The position numbers and the translations under genes were made by a program. The notes beneath the pieces were generated by a model, which made no database searches, was not told where the DNA came from, and saw only the letters and a list, made by a program, of their open reading frames with translations. 64,000 bases of DNA from Albula goreensis (taxonomy: Eukaryota > Chordata > Actinopteri > Albuliformes > Albulidae), in contig CM040758.1 in assembly GCA_022829145.1 (NCBI GenBank), forward strand, positions 20,563,075-20,627,074, read 5' to 3'. Shown here piece by piece: positions 11,847 through 22,692 of the stretch (its first letter is position 1; each line of letters opens with the position of its first letter).

Positions 11847-14665
11847 GTATGTATTTTTATTACCCTTTTTATTTGTGTTATTTTTATTATTTGGTACCAT
11901 ATTTTTTAAGAAGAGCTTTATTATAGGTGTTTTGATGATGACATTTCTGGTTTTCCCAAAATTTCTATAGTATGTATAAAATGTGGTAAAATATTGTTGT
12001 TCTCATTGCAAAGATATTAACAGGTCTAGAACAATCATTTACACATAACCCCAAATGGATCTACCTTATTATGAAAAAAGAAACCAATATATGCATTTCT
12101 GTATGAAACCAACTTTCAACTGTTTTGAAGTTTTGTCTAGTTATTTTCATCTGAGTTATTCTGAAGAAAGATGAAAAACACAAAATTGTGTTTTTTAAGT
12201 GAAGTTTGCCTTTCACGCATATCTGAGTTTGGAATGCTCAGTTGAATTTTTAATCAGGTCTTCTCACTACAACCTTCTCCATCAGTTCTGCAAGAATGCA
12301 TCAAGCGTACACTCATCTTGGCAAAATGTGCCGCTGTTTGGTGCTTCTTTTCCTTTGGCAGTGTATCAGTTGGGCTCTTCAAAGCATTGGAAGAGTACAC
12401 TTTATACACAGCTGGTGCAGGTAGAATGGCGGAGGTGCTTGTGTGTGCTGAGAGGAGGAGTCCTGTGGACTGCATTGCTCACAGAGCGACACTGTGCCAA
12501 AACCCACCAATAATGCGCCATCCTGCAGGGCTAACAGGCATGCTCATCATTAGCAAACTCTGTCATTCAGTACCAGACCGTGGGATCCATGTCTTAACAG
12601 GATGAGCCACTCATAGCTTCTGCTATTCAGCATACATCACCCGCGGTTGAATGCCAGAAGGAAGTAAATTACCCTTCAATTGTGATGAATATATTTGGCA
12701 CATTGCCTTCTCGCTGGAGACTTAGATTAGACTACAAGAGTAGCACTCCATTGAGGCTGTATCTTATCTCTGCCAGGCTTAAAGGGACAGTTTGTCCCGT
12801 CTTTCTCGCGTCTTCTTTCCTGTAGAATAATTTTGTTTTGACCTGACAATGACATCTGCCTGCATTGTCTGTGTCTAGATTCGAGCAGTCAGTGTTGAAT
12901 GGCTGGATGAAGTTTCACCAGTTAAAGTTTCTGTATTAAATTCACCTCTAAATACCTGCAAAAATCATTTTAAAACAATGGCATCATTTGCAACAATAAG
13001 CCATTTAGCAGCTGTATCAGCTGGCACATGCATATCCTTGAGGATATTACCTTTTAAGGAATGTCATTGTCATTACAGGCTAATTCATCCCCTCAAAATT
13101 ATTCTGTCATCCTATTCACAGACAGCCACATACATCCATTCACTTCCAGTCCACTTAATTGTGGCAAGGTAATCATTAAAGCAGGAGAATGTGTGTAGGT
13201 TAATTAGCAAGCAAGCATAAGCAAGTCATACGCTAACACTAGCAAGGGAAAGAGAGTAGAAAGAGTGTAATAGGGTTGGTTGGAACAGAAACAGTCAGAA
13301 GGATCATAGGTCTAGTCCCATCTACATTTGACTTAGAAGACAGAACAGCCCTGGACCTGTGCTCCTGCTCTGGGGAGCCTCATGGATACAGGCCATAGAG
13401 GGGAAGCTCCTGGAAAGTGGAAGGTGAGCCAGAGTGGAATCAGGCCTGTGGTTTAGCATCAGAGCTCGGGTCAGCAGCGGTGTGGAGCTGGAGGTGAGAG
13501 GTGTGCTAATCATGTTGGTATTCACCTCGCAGAGAAGGCAGGATGCAGGTTGGTTCCTCATCCAACCGTGAGATAGCTCAGGCTACTGAGTCTTACAGCT
13601 CTTCATCCGAACATGTGTGATGTCATGTCGTAAGGGTAATTTCTACAGTGACTGGTCCAGGTAATTGGCAATTATGTGCCCCCTTTATCCTCTGTTATCC
13701 AGATATGAATGATGGATGATGCTCTTAAATGTAATGCGTTCAGATGCTACTGTGGGTAGCTTGCCTCTCCTCTCATTTCTCCCAAGAGTAAAGGATATTT
13801 GTGAATCACAATTCAAGGATCAGGGTATCACGCAATGGTGTGTCTCCCTTATCCCTCCTCTTATATACCCCTCACATTGGATTAACTTTGAATTTTTTCC
13901 CTCGTTTGAAGTATTGTCTTCTTCAAATCAAATCCATCAAGCAAAACAGCAGGCTTAATGCATCTGCCTGCGTGTTTCTACCAAGCAGAAAATCACATGT
14001 TCAGAGACCAATGGGATCCGTCAGTGGGCTCAACGTTTTAAACCTCATCATGTTTGTTTCCTTTTAATGGAATGAAAGCTAAAGTATTTTTAGTTATGTT
14101 TGTTTGATTTTCTTCAAATACAATTCAACCAGGGTCATGAAGGGTTCTACTGTCCATAGGCCTCTACGCCAGTCAGGATACTATCAGTCTGATGGAGCTT
14201 CTCTATAGCTGTGTTTCCATTTTGTAAAATGATGTGATTTTTTTGAAGGTTTGAAAGTTTTGATTACTTTGTAAAATAACAGCTTGGGAAAATACAACTG
14301 ATTACATTGTACAAAATGCACCAGTCGTATATGAATATTTAAGTTGTCACTCACTGATATTAGGACTAACTCACATGGCTCTGTTTCATTGAAAATTATT
14401 ATTGTCAAAGATTAGTTACTTTCATCATTTTGATGGAGTCAGGTTGGAATCAGGGATCAGGTTGTTTTTTGTATCATAGTCATTCAAAACTGAGTAGCCC
14501 TGGTCTACATCTTCTGTCTGTCTTACATGTAACATGACCTGTTACATTTTTGTATATGTTTTAACTGTGAAATGGATGCAGATTTGCTGAGTGGGATGGT
14601 GGCATGCTATTTGACACAAAGCCTGTAGAGATTGTACTTTTTTATAGAGTGTGTGAAAACTGCAG

Positions 14666-15233
14666 GTGTTGAGAACAAGCGGCCATGCCAACGTGGGCCC
14701 TACAGCCGGCAGAGCTGTGAGGACCTGAGCAGCACAAAGGCCGCTGCAGCAAGAGATCCTCAGGCCACCATCGGTCTCCAGGGTAACAGACCCTTTGAGA
14801 TGTTACAGAGGAACAATGGGACACAGCTATTCCAAAAGAACCTCCACCACAACCACCGGGACACTTTGGGCCTGCACCGCACAGCCAGTGACCCCAGCAC
14901 AAAAACAGGCCAGCGACATGTTTATGAGCCCATGGCATCGATGTTTCGGTCTGGACTGCGCTCAGTAAGGAGATCATGGGGAATCCCTGCGCTTGTGGCT
15001 GACAGGAGCTTTTCCTCAGAGGGTCGGCAGGGCAAGGGAGGGGGGAAACAGCCAGGCATCTGTGACTAAAGCACCATGGGACATCCTGAGCAGATGCACT
15101 GTCGGTTCTCCTCCCGCACCCAGGAGTGGGAACGGCATAGTGCCGGAGAGGACTGCAATGGAAAGGGGTGGCTCGTCCTCCAGCGCAAGCCGCCTGCACC
15201 AGGAGGTCAGTGGTCACTCAGCAACAGAAGATG
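14666..15233 (+). CDS. dok7: Dok-7, long C-terminal extension exon with apparent frameshift
   Basis: Acceptor AACTGCAG ends at 14665, entry phase 1 (GGT, Gly). One frame is open with coding-like codon use from here to a stop at 15067-15069, through RTASDPSTKTGQRHVYEP and RSFSSEGRQGKGGG. A second frame is open across the following part, through SGNGIVPERT and GGSSSSASRLHQEVSG, to a good donor ATG|GTAAGG at 15234 in phase 1, which the next exon requires. The two frames meet at a run of six G (15040-15045); with one G fewer, the whole 567 bases would be a single phase 1 to phase 1 exon. Either the assembly carries a homopolymer error, the allele is frameshifted, or there are two exons (for example a donor at 14783 or 14965 and an acceptor at about 15005 or 15123). 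Confidence 0.6.
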
Positions 15234-16200
15234 GTAAGGAAGGCCTGTCAGCTACTACCACGCACCCTGCTTCCTTCCCTCGCTGGCTCCCTTCTCCTGA
15301 CTTCCCACTCCTGGTCCACCCCAAAGCCGCCTCTTCTGGCTTGCTCTTCTGCACCCCCCACTGAATATTCACTCTTTACCCCCCTGTTCCTGCGACTGAC
15401 TTTGATAACGATAAAAGAAATCAATCCCTCTGTGTCCTCTGCGGTTTCCTCCTCTCTCTGTGATCCTCCCTCTGCCTGGGAGTCTGTCTCTGCGCTCCTC
15501 ACATGTTGCATTGATTTTGCGACTGTGCCTGAAGGTCAGGAAGAAAGGGTCCATTTCAAGGAGGAAAGGGGATGCTTTCACCCACCCTCTGCTGAAGCAC
15601 AAATATAATCCAACAAAATTTCATATTTCAAGATAACTAGAAGCAATCCCATTAGCGTGGGTCGATTCGACGTGTAATATTGCTCAGTGCGGTTTTTCAG
15701 CTGACTGCAGTGTTTTGCATGGTAAATGTATATATGTATTGGGAGTTGCTGCACAGCTGGGACTTCCTGTCTCCTTCTTTAATACAGGCGTCCTCTGACA
15801 TGCCTCACTGAGTAATTTTGCACTGATCTGAACATCACATGGGATTGTCAGAAGAGATCAGAGAACCCACTGACTTTCACTGTTCTTCTGTCATCATGTG
15901 GAGTCTGTTCCCTCTTGCTGCTTCTCTCAAAATTTTCTGTGTCTTATGATGAGTAAATAGATATGCATATATTCAGGCAAAGACTATTGAAATAACAGTG
16001 ATATGTTTTTAAAGATGATGTCGTTGGGTTTTGATTATGATGTGATTTTACAGTCCAATTCTGCATGAACAGCAAAATAGGGTTCATGTAGAATCAGTTG
16101 TCAGCAACCATTTGAACCAGTCATAGTGTTTTATAATGGAGGGAAAAATAAATTGATTGATGGACCCACCTGCATGTTGACAGGAAGGCTCCATCCATTA

Positions 16201-16245
16201 ATGAATGAATGAATGAATGAATGAATGAATGAATGAATGAATGAA
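16201..16245. repeat. (ATGA)n tetranucleotide microsatellite
   Basis: Eleven tandem copies of the four-base unit ATGA, uninterrupted, in a dok7 intron. Confidence 0.95.
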
Positions 16246-16465
16246 GCGCTCCTATCACATGCTGTTTGAGAAACAGAGTTACATCTGGAAAATTTGGTGT
16301 TGTTCCACTGGTATTAAATGTGATTTTTTTCAGTACACATCCAATAGTATGAATAGATTATGCGTAATATTTTATTTTTGTAATTTTCAACACTGCATTT
16401 AGGTATATATGCCTGTCTAACCCTTTCATCACCCACAGCCCTCATGTAGTCATCTGTTTTCCTAG

Positions 16466-16551
16466 ACAAAAAGCCCAGGAGAAAGGAGGACAGAGGCAGG
16501 GCGGAAGTGGCGTATGAGATCATGGAGGGTCGGGGCACAGAGAAGACGGAG
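16466..16551 (+). CDS. dok7: Dok-7, basic C-terminal extension exon
   Basis: Acceptor TTTTCCTAG ends at 16465, donor GTAGAC starts at 16552. Entry phase 1, exit phase 0. The peptide is strongly charged, beginning DKKPRRKEDRGRAEVAYEIM and ending GRGTEKTE. The single tyrosine lies in AYEIM. The exon is supported by phase agreement on both sides; the function of the segment is not known to me. Confidence 0.6.
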
Positions 16552-16832
16552 GTAGACCCCAAAGCGCAGAGAGCTAATCCTGTTACTACGTCAAGACACC
16601 TCTGTTTATAAAACTGCTGTGCTCATATATCTGTTTTAAGCCAATTACGAAGCAGAGACACCTACCTGGCCCAGTGATAGGCATTTCTCATTGTTTTAAA
16701 AAAGGCAGTACAATGTGAAAAGAGCACAAATGAGAAGATAAATACAGTACGTGGTGCACAGACTGAATGAATGGAACGGCAATGTCAGGAATTACCATGC
16801 GGCTCTGCATGTTTACTTCCATCTGTTTTTCA

Positions 16833-16860
16833 CCCTATCCCTAACCCTAACCCTAACCCC
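16833..16860. repeat. Short interstitial telomere-like repeat (CCCTAA)n
   Basis: The words CCCTAT-CCCTAA-CCCTAA-CCCTAA-CCCC run in tandem, three perfect vertebrate telomere units plus flanking imperfect ones. It sits inside a dok7 intron, far from any chromosome end implied by the genes. Confidence 0.9.
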
Positions 16861-17317
16861 TCTTCATCAGAATAAGGGCAGTCTCTGCTTCCTTCTTTTT
16901 CGGCACCATACATTTATCAGTATGGATTCACTGGGCACAGAGAAAGGCTGTGTGTGCGAGTGCACGTGTGTGTCTCAAAGCATCTGTTAAGTCCCAATAA
17001 AACAGAGTCTCTCAGATTAACATTTACTACTGTGACAGCCCAGTCTCAGTAATGGAAGCAGGGCCTAAAGCAGACTGTGGAGATCATAGCATTGTAGTTT
17101 ATATGACCCTGTTATCTCTGCTGCTGTACTTCATTACTTTTATGTATGGAAAATTGTAAAGCTGTTGTTTCCCATACACCATTGAACAGGGTAGAAGCTT
17201 GTTATAATGTATAGGTGATGTTCTGATGAAGTTTAACAATAAGCGACAATAAAACAGTGTGCTATCCAAACAAAGCCTCCCGTCCCCCGCTCTGACATGA
17301 ACGCTGCTGTGTTTTAG

Positions 17318-17390
17318 GGAGAAGAGAAGGGCCGAGGTCTGGAGCTGACAGGCAGTCGTGGGCAGCACAAGGTCTTTGGTGAGGCAGAAG
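17318..17390 (+). CDS. dok7: Dok-7, C-terminal extension exon
   Basis: Acceptor TGTGTTTTAG ends at 17317, donor GTAAAC starts at 17391. Entry phase 0, exit phase 1, reading GEEKGRGLELTGSRGQHKVF then GEAE. The phase 0 entry matches the phase 0 exit of the previous exon; the alternative phase 1 reading hits a stop. The segment is charged and probably disordered. Confidence 0.6.
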
Positions 17391-17690
17391 GTAAACAGAA
17401 CCACATTACGAGTGCTAATAATAAAAAAAGGGTTTTGGATCGACTGGTTTGTATCTATGTAATGGTGCCAAGCTGGAACTAAGAAGTTAAAGTTTCAAAC
17501 ACACGGCTAGTTTGATTTGGACTGTTACCACTTACGTTGATTTGTCACCTTCTTTTATTTACTGTGGTTAAGGCTTGGCTCCTGTAAGTGACTTTCTCTG
17601 AGACTAGCTGACAGGCTGTGCTGTCAGCTCTGGTCCTTTGGGATACTGTCATTGACGTGACCTCTCGGTTTCACTCCTCCCCTACGCCGC

Positions 17691-17831
17691 ATGACATTAC
17701 CAGTGATCTTGACAGTGTTGAAAGGCAGACAGGTGGTGGAGGTCATGCAGAGTGTGATGGCGGCTTTGGGACACGGTAGGAAAGACACACTGCTCTCAGA
17801 ACTTGACAAAGCTCTTGACATTGAATTTTAA
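17691..17831 (+). other. Small ORF or possible cassette exon inside dok7 intron
   Basis: A 46-codon frame starts at ATG 17691 in a GCCGC-ATG-A context and ends at TAA 17829-17831. It encodes MTLPVILTVLKGRQVVEVMQ followed by SVMAALGHGRKDTLLSELDK and ALDIEF, amphipathic and protein-like in composition. Alternatively, bases 17704-17775 lie between a CAG acceptor (17701-17703) and a donor CACG|GTAGG and would be a 72-base exon that fits phase 1 to phase 1 between the neighbouring dok7 exons. I do not recognise the peptide; it may be chance. Confidence 0.25.
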
Positions 17832-19481
17832 ACTGCACTCATTACGTGGGGGCTTTCTGTCTCCTAAAGAATAGAGTGTTCCAGTAAAGAGTGGGTGCGA
17901 ATACTCTCCTAACCCTAAGAGGGCTATGAGTCATTGCTGTTGTGGTGATGCTCTTTGAAGGACACATCACTGTGCGCTCACTTGATTTGTTATCGCTTGT
18001 GTTACTGTGCATAATGATGTGTGGTTTATGTCCCGCGGTCATCAGACTTTAGGGTGCAGCGCGGCGGACCAAGCCCTTAAGTTTGTGGAGTGTGAGGATT
18101 TAATGGATTGGCTGATGTGAATGTGAACTGACGGTTGAGAGCTGTGGTGGGCCTGCTTGCCTCTACCCAGGAACTGCCTCTTAGCTCATTGCTATGCCTG
18201 CTGAGGTGTGGCTGGCGAACAGGCAGAAGCGTTATGTTATGGCGATCTATATGGCGTCACGATGCTATGGCCTGGTGGCAGAGGACTGTCTGCAGAGGAT
18301 CACTCCAGTCTGTATTGCGTCATTATACTGATCATTCTCTCGTTCTTCTCATTTTAATTTCAACGTGAAGAGCATAGTACATCACAGCTGATGATCATGT
18401 ATGTTACTTATGCTCATATTCCAAAGAGAAGTTATATCAGTGCATTTAATATTTCTGTGTTTGAAGAAGAAACAACAGACTTCGCCCCTCTGAGAAATGT
18501 TTTATGTTGGTACTACAATGGCAATAATACTAAGGGCTACAGAACCTATAATCCTACATGTAAGCTCCTCTACTTCTCCTGAGGTCCCCAGAGCATGTAT
18601 TGACTTTTTACCACCCTAAAAAATGTAGTCCTGTATGAATTTCTCAGTTGAGAAAGTTTCCTGAGATTAAGAATTTATTGCTGTCTGTTTTACCTGCTGT
18701 GTTCCAGAGCATGCTGGGAAACCCAGGGGCTTGGGTCAGGATGATTGCCTTTTGAATGTCTCTTCTGTGTATTATAAGGTGTATAAACGCATTTTTAAAT
18801 TAAACTAATAAAATGTTTCAAAGCTGAGGATCTGGTAACATACTGTTTCAATTTGGAGGTGATTGTATTTGTAAAGAAAACCAACAAACACAGTGTTTCC
18901 TTGGGACTGCGTTTCAGAAACCGTGCTTTCAGGTGCTGCAGCTATTCCCAACCCACAAGACTGGAGTCTGATGATCACTGCCTAGTTTCTGCCTATGAAG
19001 ATATTGTGTTTCACAAAGCTGATTAATTTTATTAATAAGAAGACAACATTTTAATTTTTTTTCAAAAGAGTAAGGCTACTGAACAAGGAAATGACAGTGA
19101 GCCAAACCTGCATTCCAAGTAAACTTAAATCATGGAAACAGCCAAGTACATGTTCTCAATGACATTAACTAATTATGGGATTGGTTGGAATGAAAATCAG
19201 CAAATATAGGAAGCCCTGCTTTAGGCATTCTTACACCAGCCTTCCTTTAGGCTGCTCTTACAAAGCAGACTTTAATGCTCAGATCTGATTTGTTTTCCCA
19301 AATCTGTTCTGTTTTTGGAAGATTGTTCACACTTTATAAGTGCACAGATCCGGCTTATGTGTTCAGACAAGCTACTGGTTTGTAATTACCTGTGGAAATT
19401 GCTATGCCGGTTGTTATTATTTTTGCCATGGAGTGGAGAGAATGTGGGAAATGATTTGTGGGGAATGACGAAAAAAAATGC

Positions 19482-19490
<9 letters not shown>

Positions 19491-19512
<22 letters not shown>
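19491..19512. repeat. Poly(A) run
   Basis: A run of 22 A in a dok7 intron, preceded by a shorter A-rich word. It may be a retroposon tail, but no body is recognisable. Confidence 0.9.
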
Positions 19513-19688
19513 CATTTGATTGGTGAGACACAATTTGCATGGGCACAGGAATCAAATTTGTATTCAATTTGAACCACAAACAAATCGGACTTGAAAAAAC
19601 TGGATTATGGGAGATATTCTGATTTGAATTGGTTCTAGGTGGCTGTCAGCTTTAGTGACCTTTATAACATTCTCGGTTTTCTCTGCAG

Positions 19689-19751
19689 GTGCTGTATCTG
19701 CATTTGGGTCCTCGGGCACGTTAAAAGTTCACAGGCAAAGTTCAGTGGCTG
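19689..19751 (+). CDS. dok7: Dok-7, C-terminal extension exon
   Basis: Acceptor TTCTCTGCAG ends at 19688, donor G|GTGAGAG starts at 19752. It is 63 bases, phase 1 to phase 1, reading G-AVSAFGSSGTLKVHRQSSVA. The exit base joins the next exon as Asp. Ser-rich, no domain visible. Confidence 0.62.
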
Positions 19752-19769
19752 GTGAGAGCATAATCCATT

Positions 19770-19958
19770 GGTCAGAATGCACAAACCGGTCTTCTGCTCT
19801 GGCCATAATGCATGAACCAACCTTCCACTCAGGTCCATAATAAATGAACCAAGTTTTCCCTTTGGACATAATACATGAGTGGAGATTCTACACAAGTCAT
19901 AATGCATGAACCGTATTTCTGCTGTGGCTTTAATGCATGAACCAAGCGATTCTCTGAT
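19770..19958. repeat. Degenerate tandem repeat, about 31-bp unit
   Basis: Six diverged copies begin near 19772, 19803, 19835, 19865, 19896 and 19928, each built around the word CATAATGCATGAACC. Spacing is 30 to 32 bases. It lies directly behind a dok7 exon. Confidence 0.75.
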
Positions 19959-20139
19959 CTTTGTTTCATGTCACACAGCCTTTGATAATGTTGATTTCAC
20001 ACTGTAGTTGGGAAGTGTCATCAGTCTGTCCACCTCTCAGCGGATTAACACTTGCGTGGCTATGACAGGATCTTTTCTAGAGAGATTGAATTAATTAAGA
20101 TTTTTTATTCAGCCATTTCCCATTTTACAATTACAAAGG

Positions 20140-20176
20140 TCACATCGAGAGAGTCTGTTTGACTCTCTCGTTGTGA
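20140..20176. repeat. Inverted repeat, 10-bp perfect core in a 16-position stem
   Basis: CGAGAGAGTC at 20146-20155 and GACTCTCTCG at 20161-20170 pair perfectly around the loop TGTTT. After one T-T mismatch, five more pairs follow (TCACA with TGTGA). Confidence 0.8.
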
Positions 20177-20484
20177 ATGAAAACATTGAGACATACATGC
20201 AATACCCAGCAGATACTGTAGCCGCTCACAGGGATTTCCATACACTAAGTCCAGTACTAAGTCCCACTGTTCTAGGACATTATTCACCATGAAGACCATG
20301 CTCTCATTCTTGTGTGTTCTTCCTAGTTCTGGCATTCAGGAGCCCCAGGGTGCCCCCTAGTGGTAGGGATAAATTTATCAGGGAAAACTGTATGAAGGAA
20401 GCTCATGGCTGTGCTCTGTGTGTGTTGGAGAAGCTTGTTGTGGAATGCTTGTTGTGCTTAGCTACAATGCTCTGTGTTTTCAGT

Positions 20485-20485
20485 A

Positions 20486-20516
<31 letters not shown>

Positions 20517-20517
20517 T
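20485..20517. repeat. (GT)n microsatellite
   Basis: Alternating GT for about 33 bases with one TTT interruption, in a dok7 intron. Confidence 0.85.
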
Positions 20518-20539
20518 TTCACACTCAAACCCTTGGTGT

Positions 20540-20940
20540 CCTCAGCCTTGGCGATATTCCCTATTCCAGCGACTGAAGAGCAGCTGGTGGCTGATCAATT
20601 AGGCGACGGCCTACTGAGAGCAGAGTAAGACCTGCCCCGAGCTCGGGGGTGCCTAATGGCTCCTCAGACAAGCCAGAAACAAAGCAGAAATAGCCAAAAC
20701 ATTAGCGCCCCGCTGGCCGCAGGCTGCGCTCGTCCATCTTGCTGATGGGATAAAGCACAAGGCGAGAAGAGCCATTATTGAATTAAAGGCTGTGCTGCCG
20801 CTGGGATGGAGCGTTTATGAAGCAGAAGGTTCTGTGCCGGGCCAGATGAGAGGCCGGGCCAAGACCTCTACAGTGAGGCTAGGTCAGCTGATGCTGCTTT
20901 GATCAGCTGCAGCTTACCTGCCGTTGATTGGCTGATGGCG
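20540..20940. promoter_or_regulatory. Candidate conserved non-coding element in dok7 intron
   Basis: About 400 bases of non-repetitive, GC-richer sequence directly upstream of an exon, with dense factor-like words (TGATCAATTAGGCGACGG near 20592, TTATTGAATTAAAGG near 20775, GATCAGCTGCAGC near 20900). No frame in it fits splice signals and neighbouring phases. Composition suggests selection but conservation was not tested. Confidence 0.25.
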
Positions 20941-20956
20941 TTCTCTGTCTCCTCAG

Positions 20957-21034
20957 ATCCTAAGGGCAGCTATGAGCTGATGGCCTCCTCTGTTGACACG
21001 CCGAAAAGATTCGAGCCTTGTCCAGGAGAGTACG
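20957..21034 (+). CDS. dok7: Dok-7, C-terminal extension exon
   Basis: Acceptor GTCTCCTCAG ends at 20956, donor G|GTCAGT starts at 21035. It is 78 bases, phase 1 to phase 1, reading D-PKGSYELMASSVDTPKRFE then PCPGEY. The motif SYELMAS places a tyrosine in an acidic/hydrophobic context of the sort used for SH2 docking in Dok and IRS tails. This is inference. Confidence 0.7.
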
Positions 21035-21430
21035 GTCAGTCAACAAGATAATGTGTCCTGTCATTTCTTCTTTTTTTCTGTTAAAGGTATTTCAGCACTG
21101 ATGGCTAAGGCAGATGGGAGTCAGTGAGACCACAATATGCTTGTTTCAAATACCATCAAAGCAGAAATTGCAGTCATCAATCCGACCCCAGCATAAAAAG
21201 AGAATAAAAATGAGAGGTGTAATGTAGTTTACCAGACATTTACTGTGCAAGTTTGTAAAGGCGCTTTACTTATGTTGTTTGTAGCACATCCATCAAAACA
21301 CTTTACTGAGGGGGAATAAAGAGCCATTGAGCTAACTGTGGTAAACACTAAAAACTGCATGAAATTCAAACTGGATAAAAGGAGGACAAAGCTGCAGGTG
21401 TTTTGAAATGGCTCGTTTCTATGCCTCCAG

Positions 21431-21595
21431 GGGGTGTGTTCGTGTTTCCAGCCGAGGTGTCACCGGCGGCGGGAGCAACGGACCGGCCCCGTGGCGACGG
21501 GGTGACCTACGTGAACATCCCCATCAGCCCCACCTCCAAAAAGCAGCTCCACTACATGGAGCTGGAGCTGCAGGAGCCTGGATCGGCAGTCAGAG
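21431..21595 (+). CDS. dok7: Dok-7, C-terminal tyrosine-motif exon
   Basis: Acceptor ATGCCTCCAG ends at 21430, donor GAG|GTAAC starts at 21596. It is 165 bases, phase 1 to phase 1. The peptide contains GDGVTYVNIPISPTSKKQLH and YMELELQEPGSAVR. Two tyrosines in YVNI and YMEL contexts are typical Grb2-type (YxN) and hydrophobic SH2 docking sites. High GC at third codon positions and lack of in-frame stops support coding. Human canonical DOK7 lacks this segment. Confidence 0.82.
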
Positions 21596-21769
21596 GTAAC
21601 GCTATTCAGCTCCGTAGACATAGTAAGCACACCCTTTCCAACAATAGGCTTGCAGTTGCTGCTGATGGCTCGCTTGTTGGCTTTGCTCTTGTTTGGTGCT
21701 GTTATCTCCGCATCTCTTTTTTTCCCCCCCATCCCAGTTAATTATGCTCTATATGAGTAGAACAATGCA

Positions 21770-22080
21770 GCCCACACAGTGAAGGCTGCCATCCGATATA
21801 ATTACCGAAGACCCGGGAATACCAAGCATGGTGTGATTTAACTGTTGTTATTGGGCCGGCGACTGACCGGGCAAACAATAACCAAGTCCCTAATTATGCT
21901 TCATTTCATCTCCTTGGATTCATGGCAGCGATTGTACCCCATCGGCGATGGGATGTCTGAGCTAGCGCTTTGCTGCGGCAGTAGCCTCCCTCCTTGGCTC
22001 TCAGTGTTTAATCGGCAGAAAATCTGCCATTAACACAATTACTTTACTGAATGTGCAGCAAATGTAATGCCTGAGGAAAT
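21770..22080. promoter_or_regulatory. Candidate conserved non-coding element in last dok7 intron
   Basis: Non-repetitive stretch with homeodomain- and Sox-like words (GATATAATTACCG near 21794, AAACAATAACC near 21872, CTAATTATGC near 21890) and CCCCATCGGCGATGGG (21937-21952), an imperfect palindrome. No coding frame fits. Confidence 0.22.
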
Positions 22081-22555
22081 AGATGCCCATTTTTTGACTA
22101 CAATGATCACATATATGCGTGAAAAGTTCTCTCTGTAGTCTAGTGCAGTAATGGAAAATGTTCTGATGGGTTTCAGAGCTGTCCTAAACTCAGTTTCAGC
22201 TGCAGGTGACTTTGTGTGATGGCAATGCTGTCTGTGGCCTGCTCTGGGTTTGATTTGCCTGTGTTGGTCGTTTTTCATGGTGGTGTAATGAAGGATGCCA
22301 TTTTTCCTCTAAGTACTCAAAGTAAGGGTAGAACAATTTACATTAATCGGAGATTAACGTTTGAATATTGTCTTCCAGCAGTATTACATATAATTAGAGA
22401 CAGGCTATAATCCCATTGGTTTGAACATTGAATTTTGTACTTGTTCTCTGTAGCTCGTAATGGAATGGGCTTTTATCTTCTGGCTGCTGAAAACTGATTT
22501 GGTTTTAATCGGCTATCAGAATATTGGAATTAGTGTTGTTTCATTTGCGTACCAG

Positions 22556-22692
22556 GAGGGGGCTCCACCAAGTATGCCCAGATCGACATCACGGCCACAG
22601 AGACGGCTCACAGGGTGGGGACCCAGCATGCCCAGGGGCGAGAGGACCGGCTGCAGGAGCTGGAGCAGAAAAGGAAGGGGGCGCAGCCGTGA
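22556..22692 (+). CDS. dok7: Dok-7, final coding exon
   Basis: Acceptor GCGTACCAG ends at 22555 (an alternative AG three bases later would drop one Gly). Entry phase 1, stop TGA at 22690-22692. The peptide runs GGSTKYAQIDITATETAHRV, GTQHAQGREDRLQELEQKRK, GAQP. The shape, a KYAQID tyrosine followed by ETAHRVG and a charged helix, resembles the conserved C-terminal tail of Dok/IRS-family adaptors. This exon and the previous one are the best-supported parts of the extension. Confidence 0.82.

Noticed and set aside
20546..20628. Possible extra dok7 exon reading IPATEEQLVADQLGDGLL
   Set aside because: It runs into a stop without a donor, and dok7 phases already join across it; better described as non-coding.
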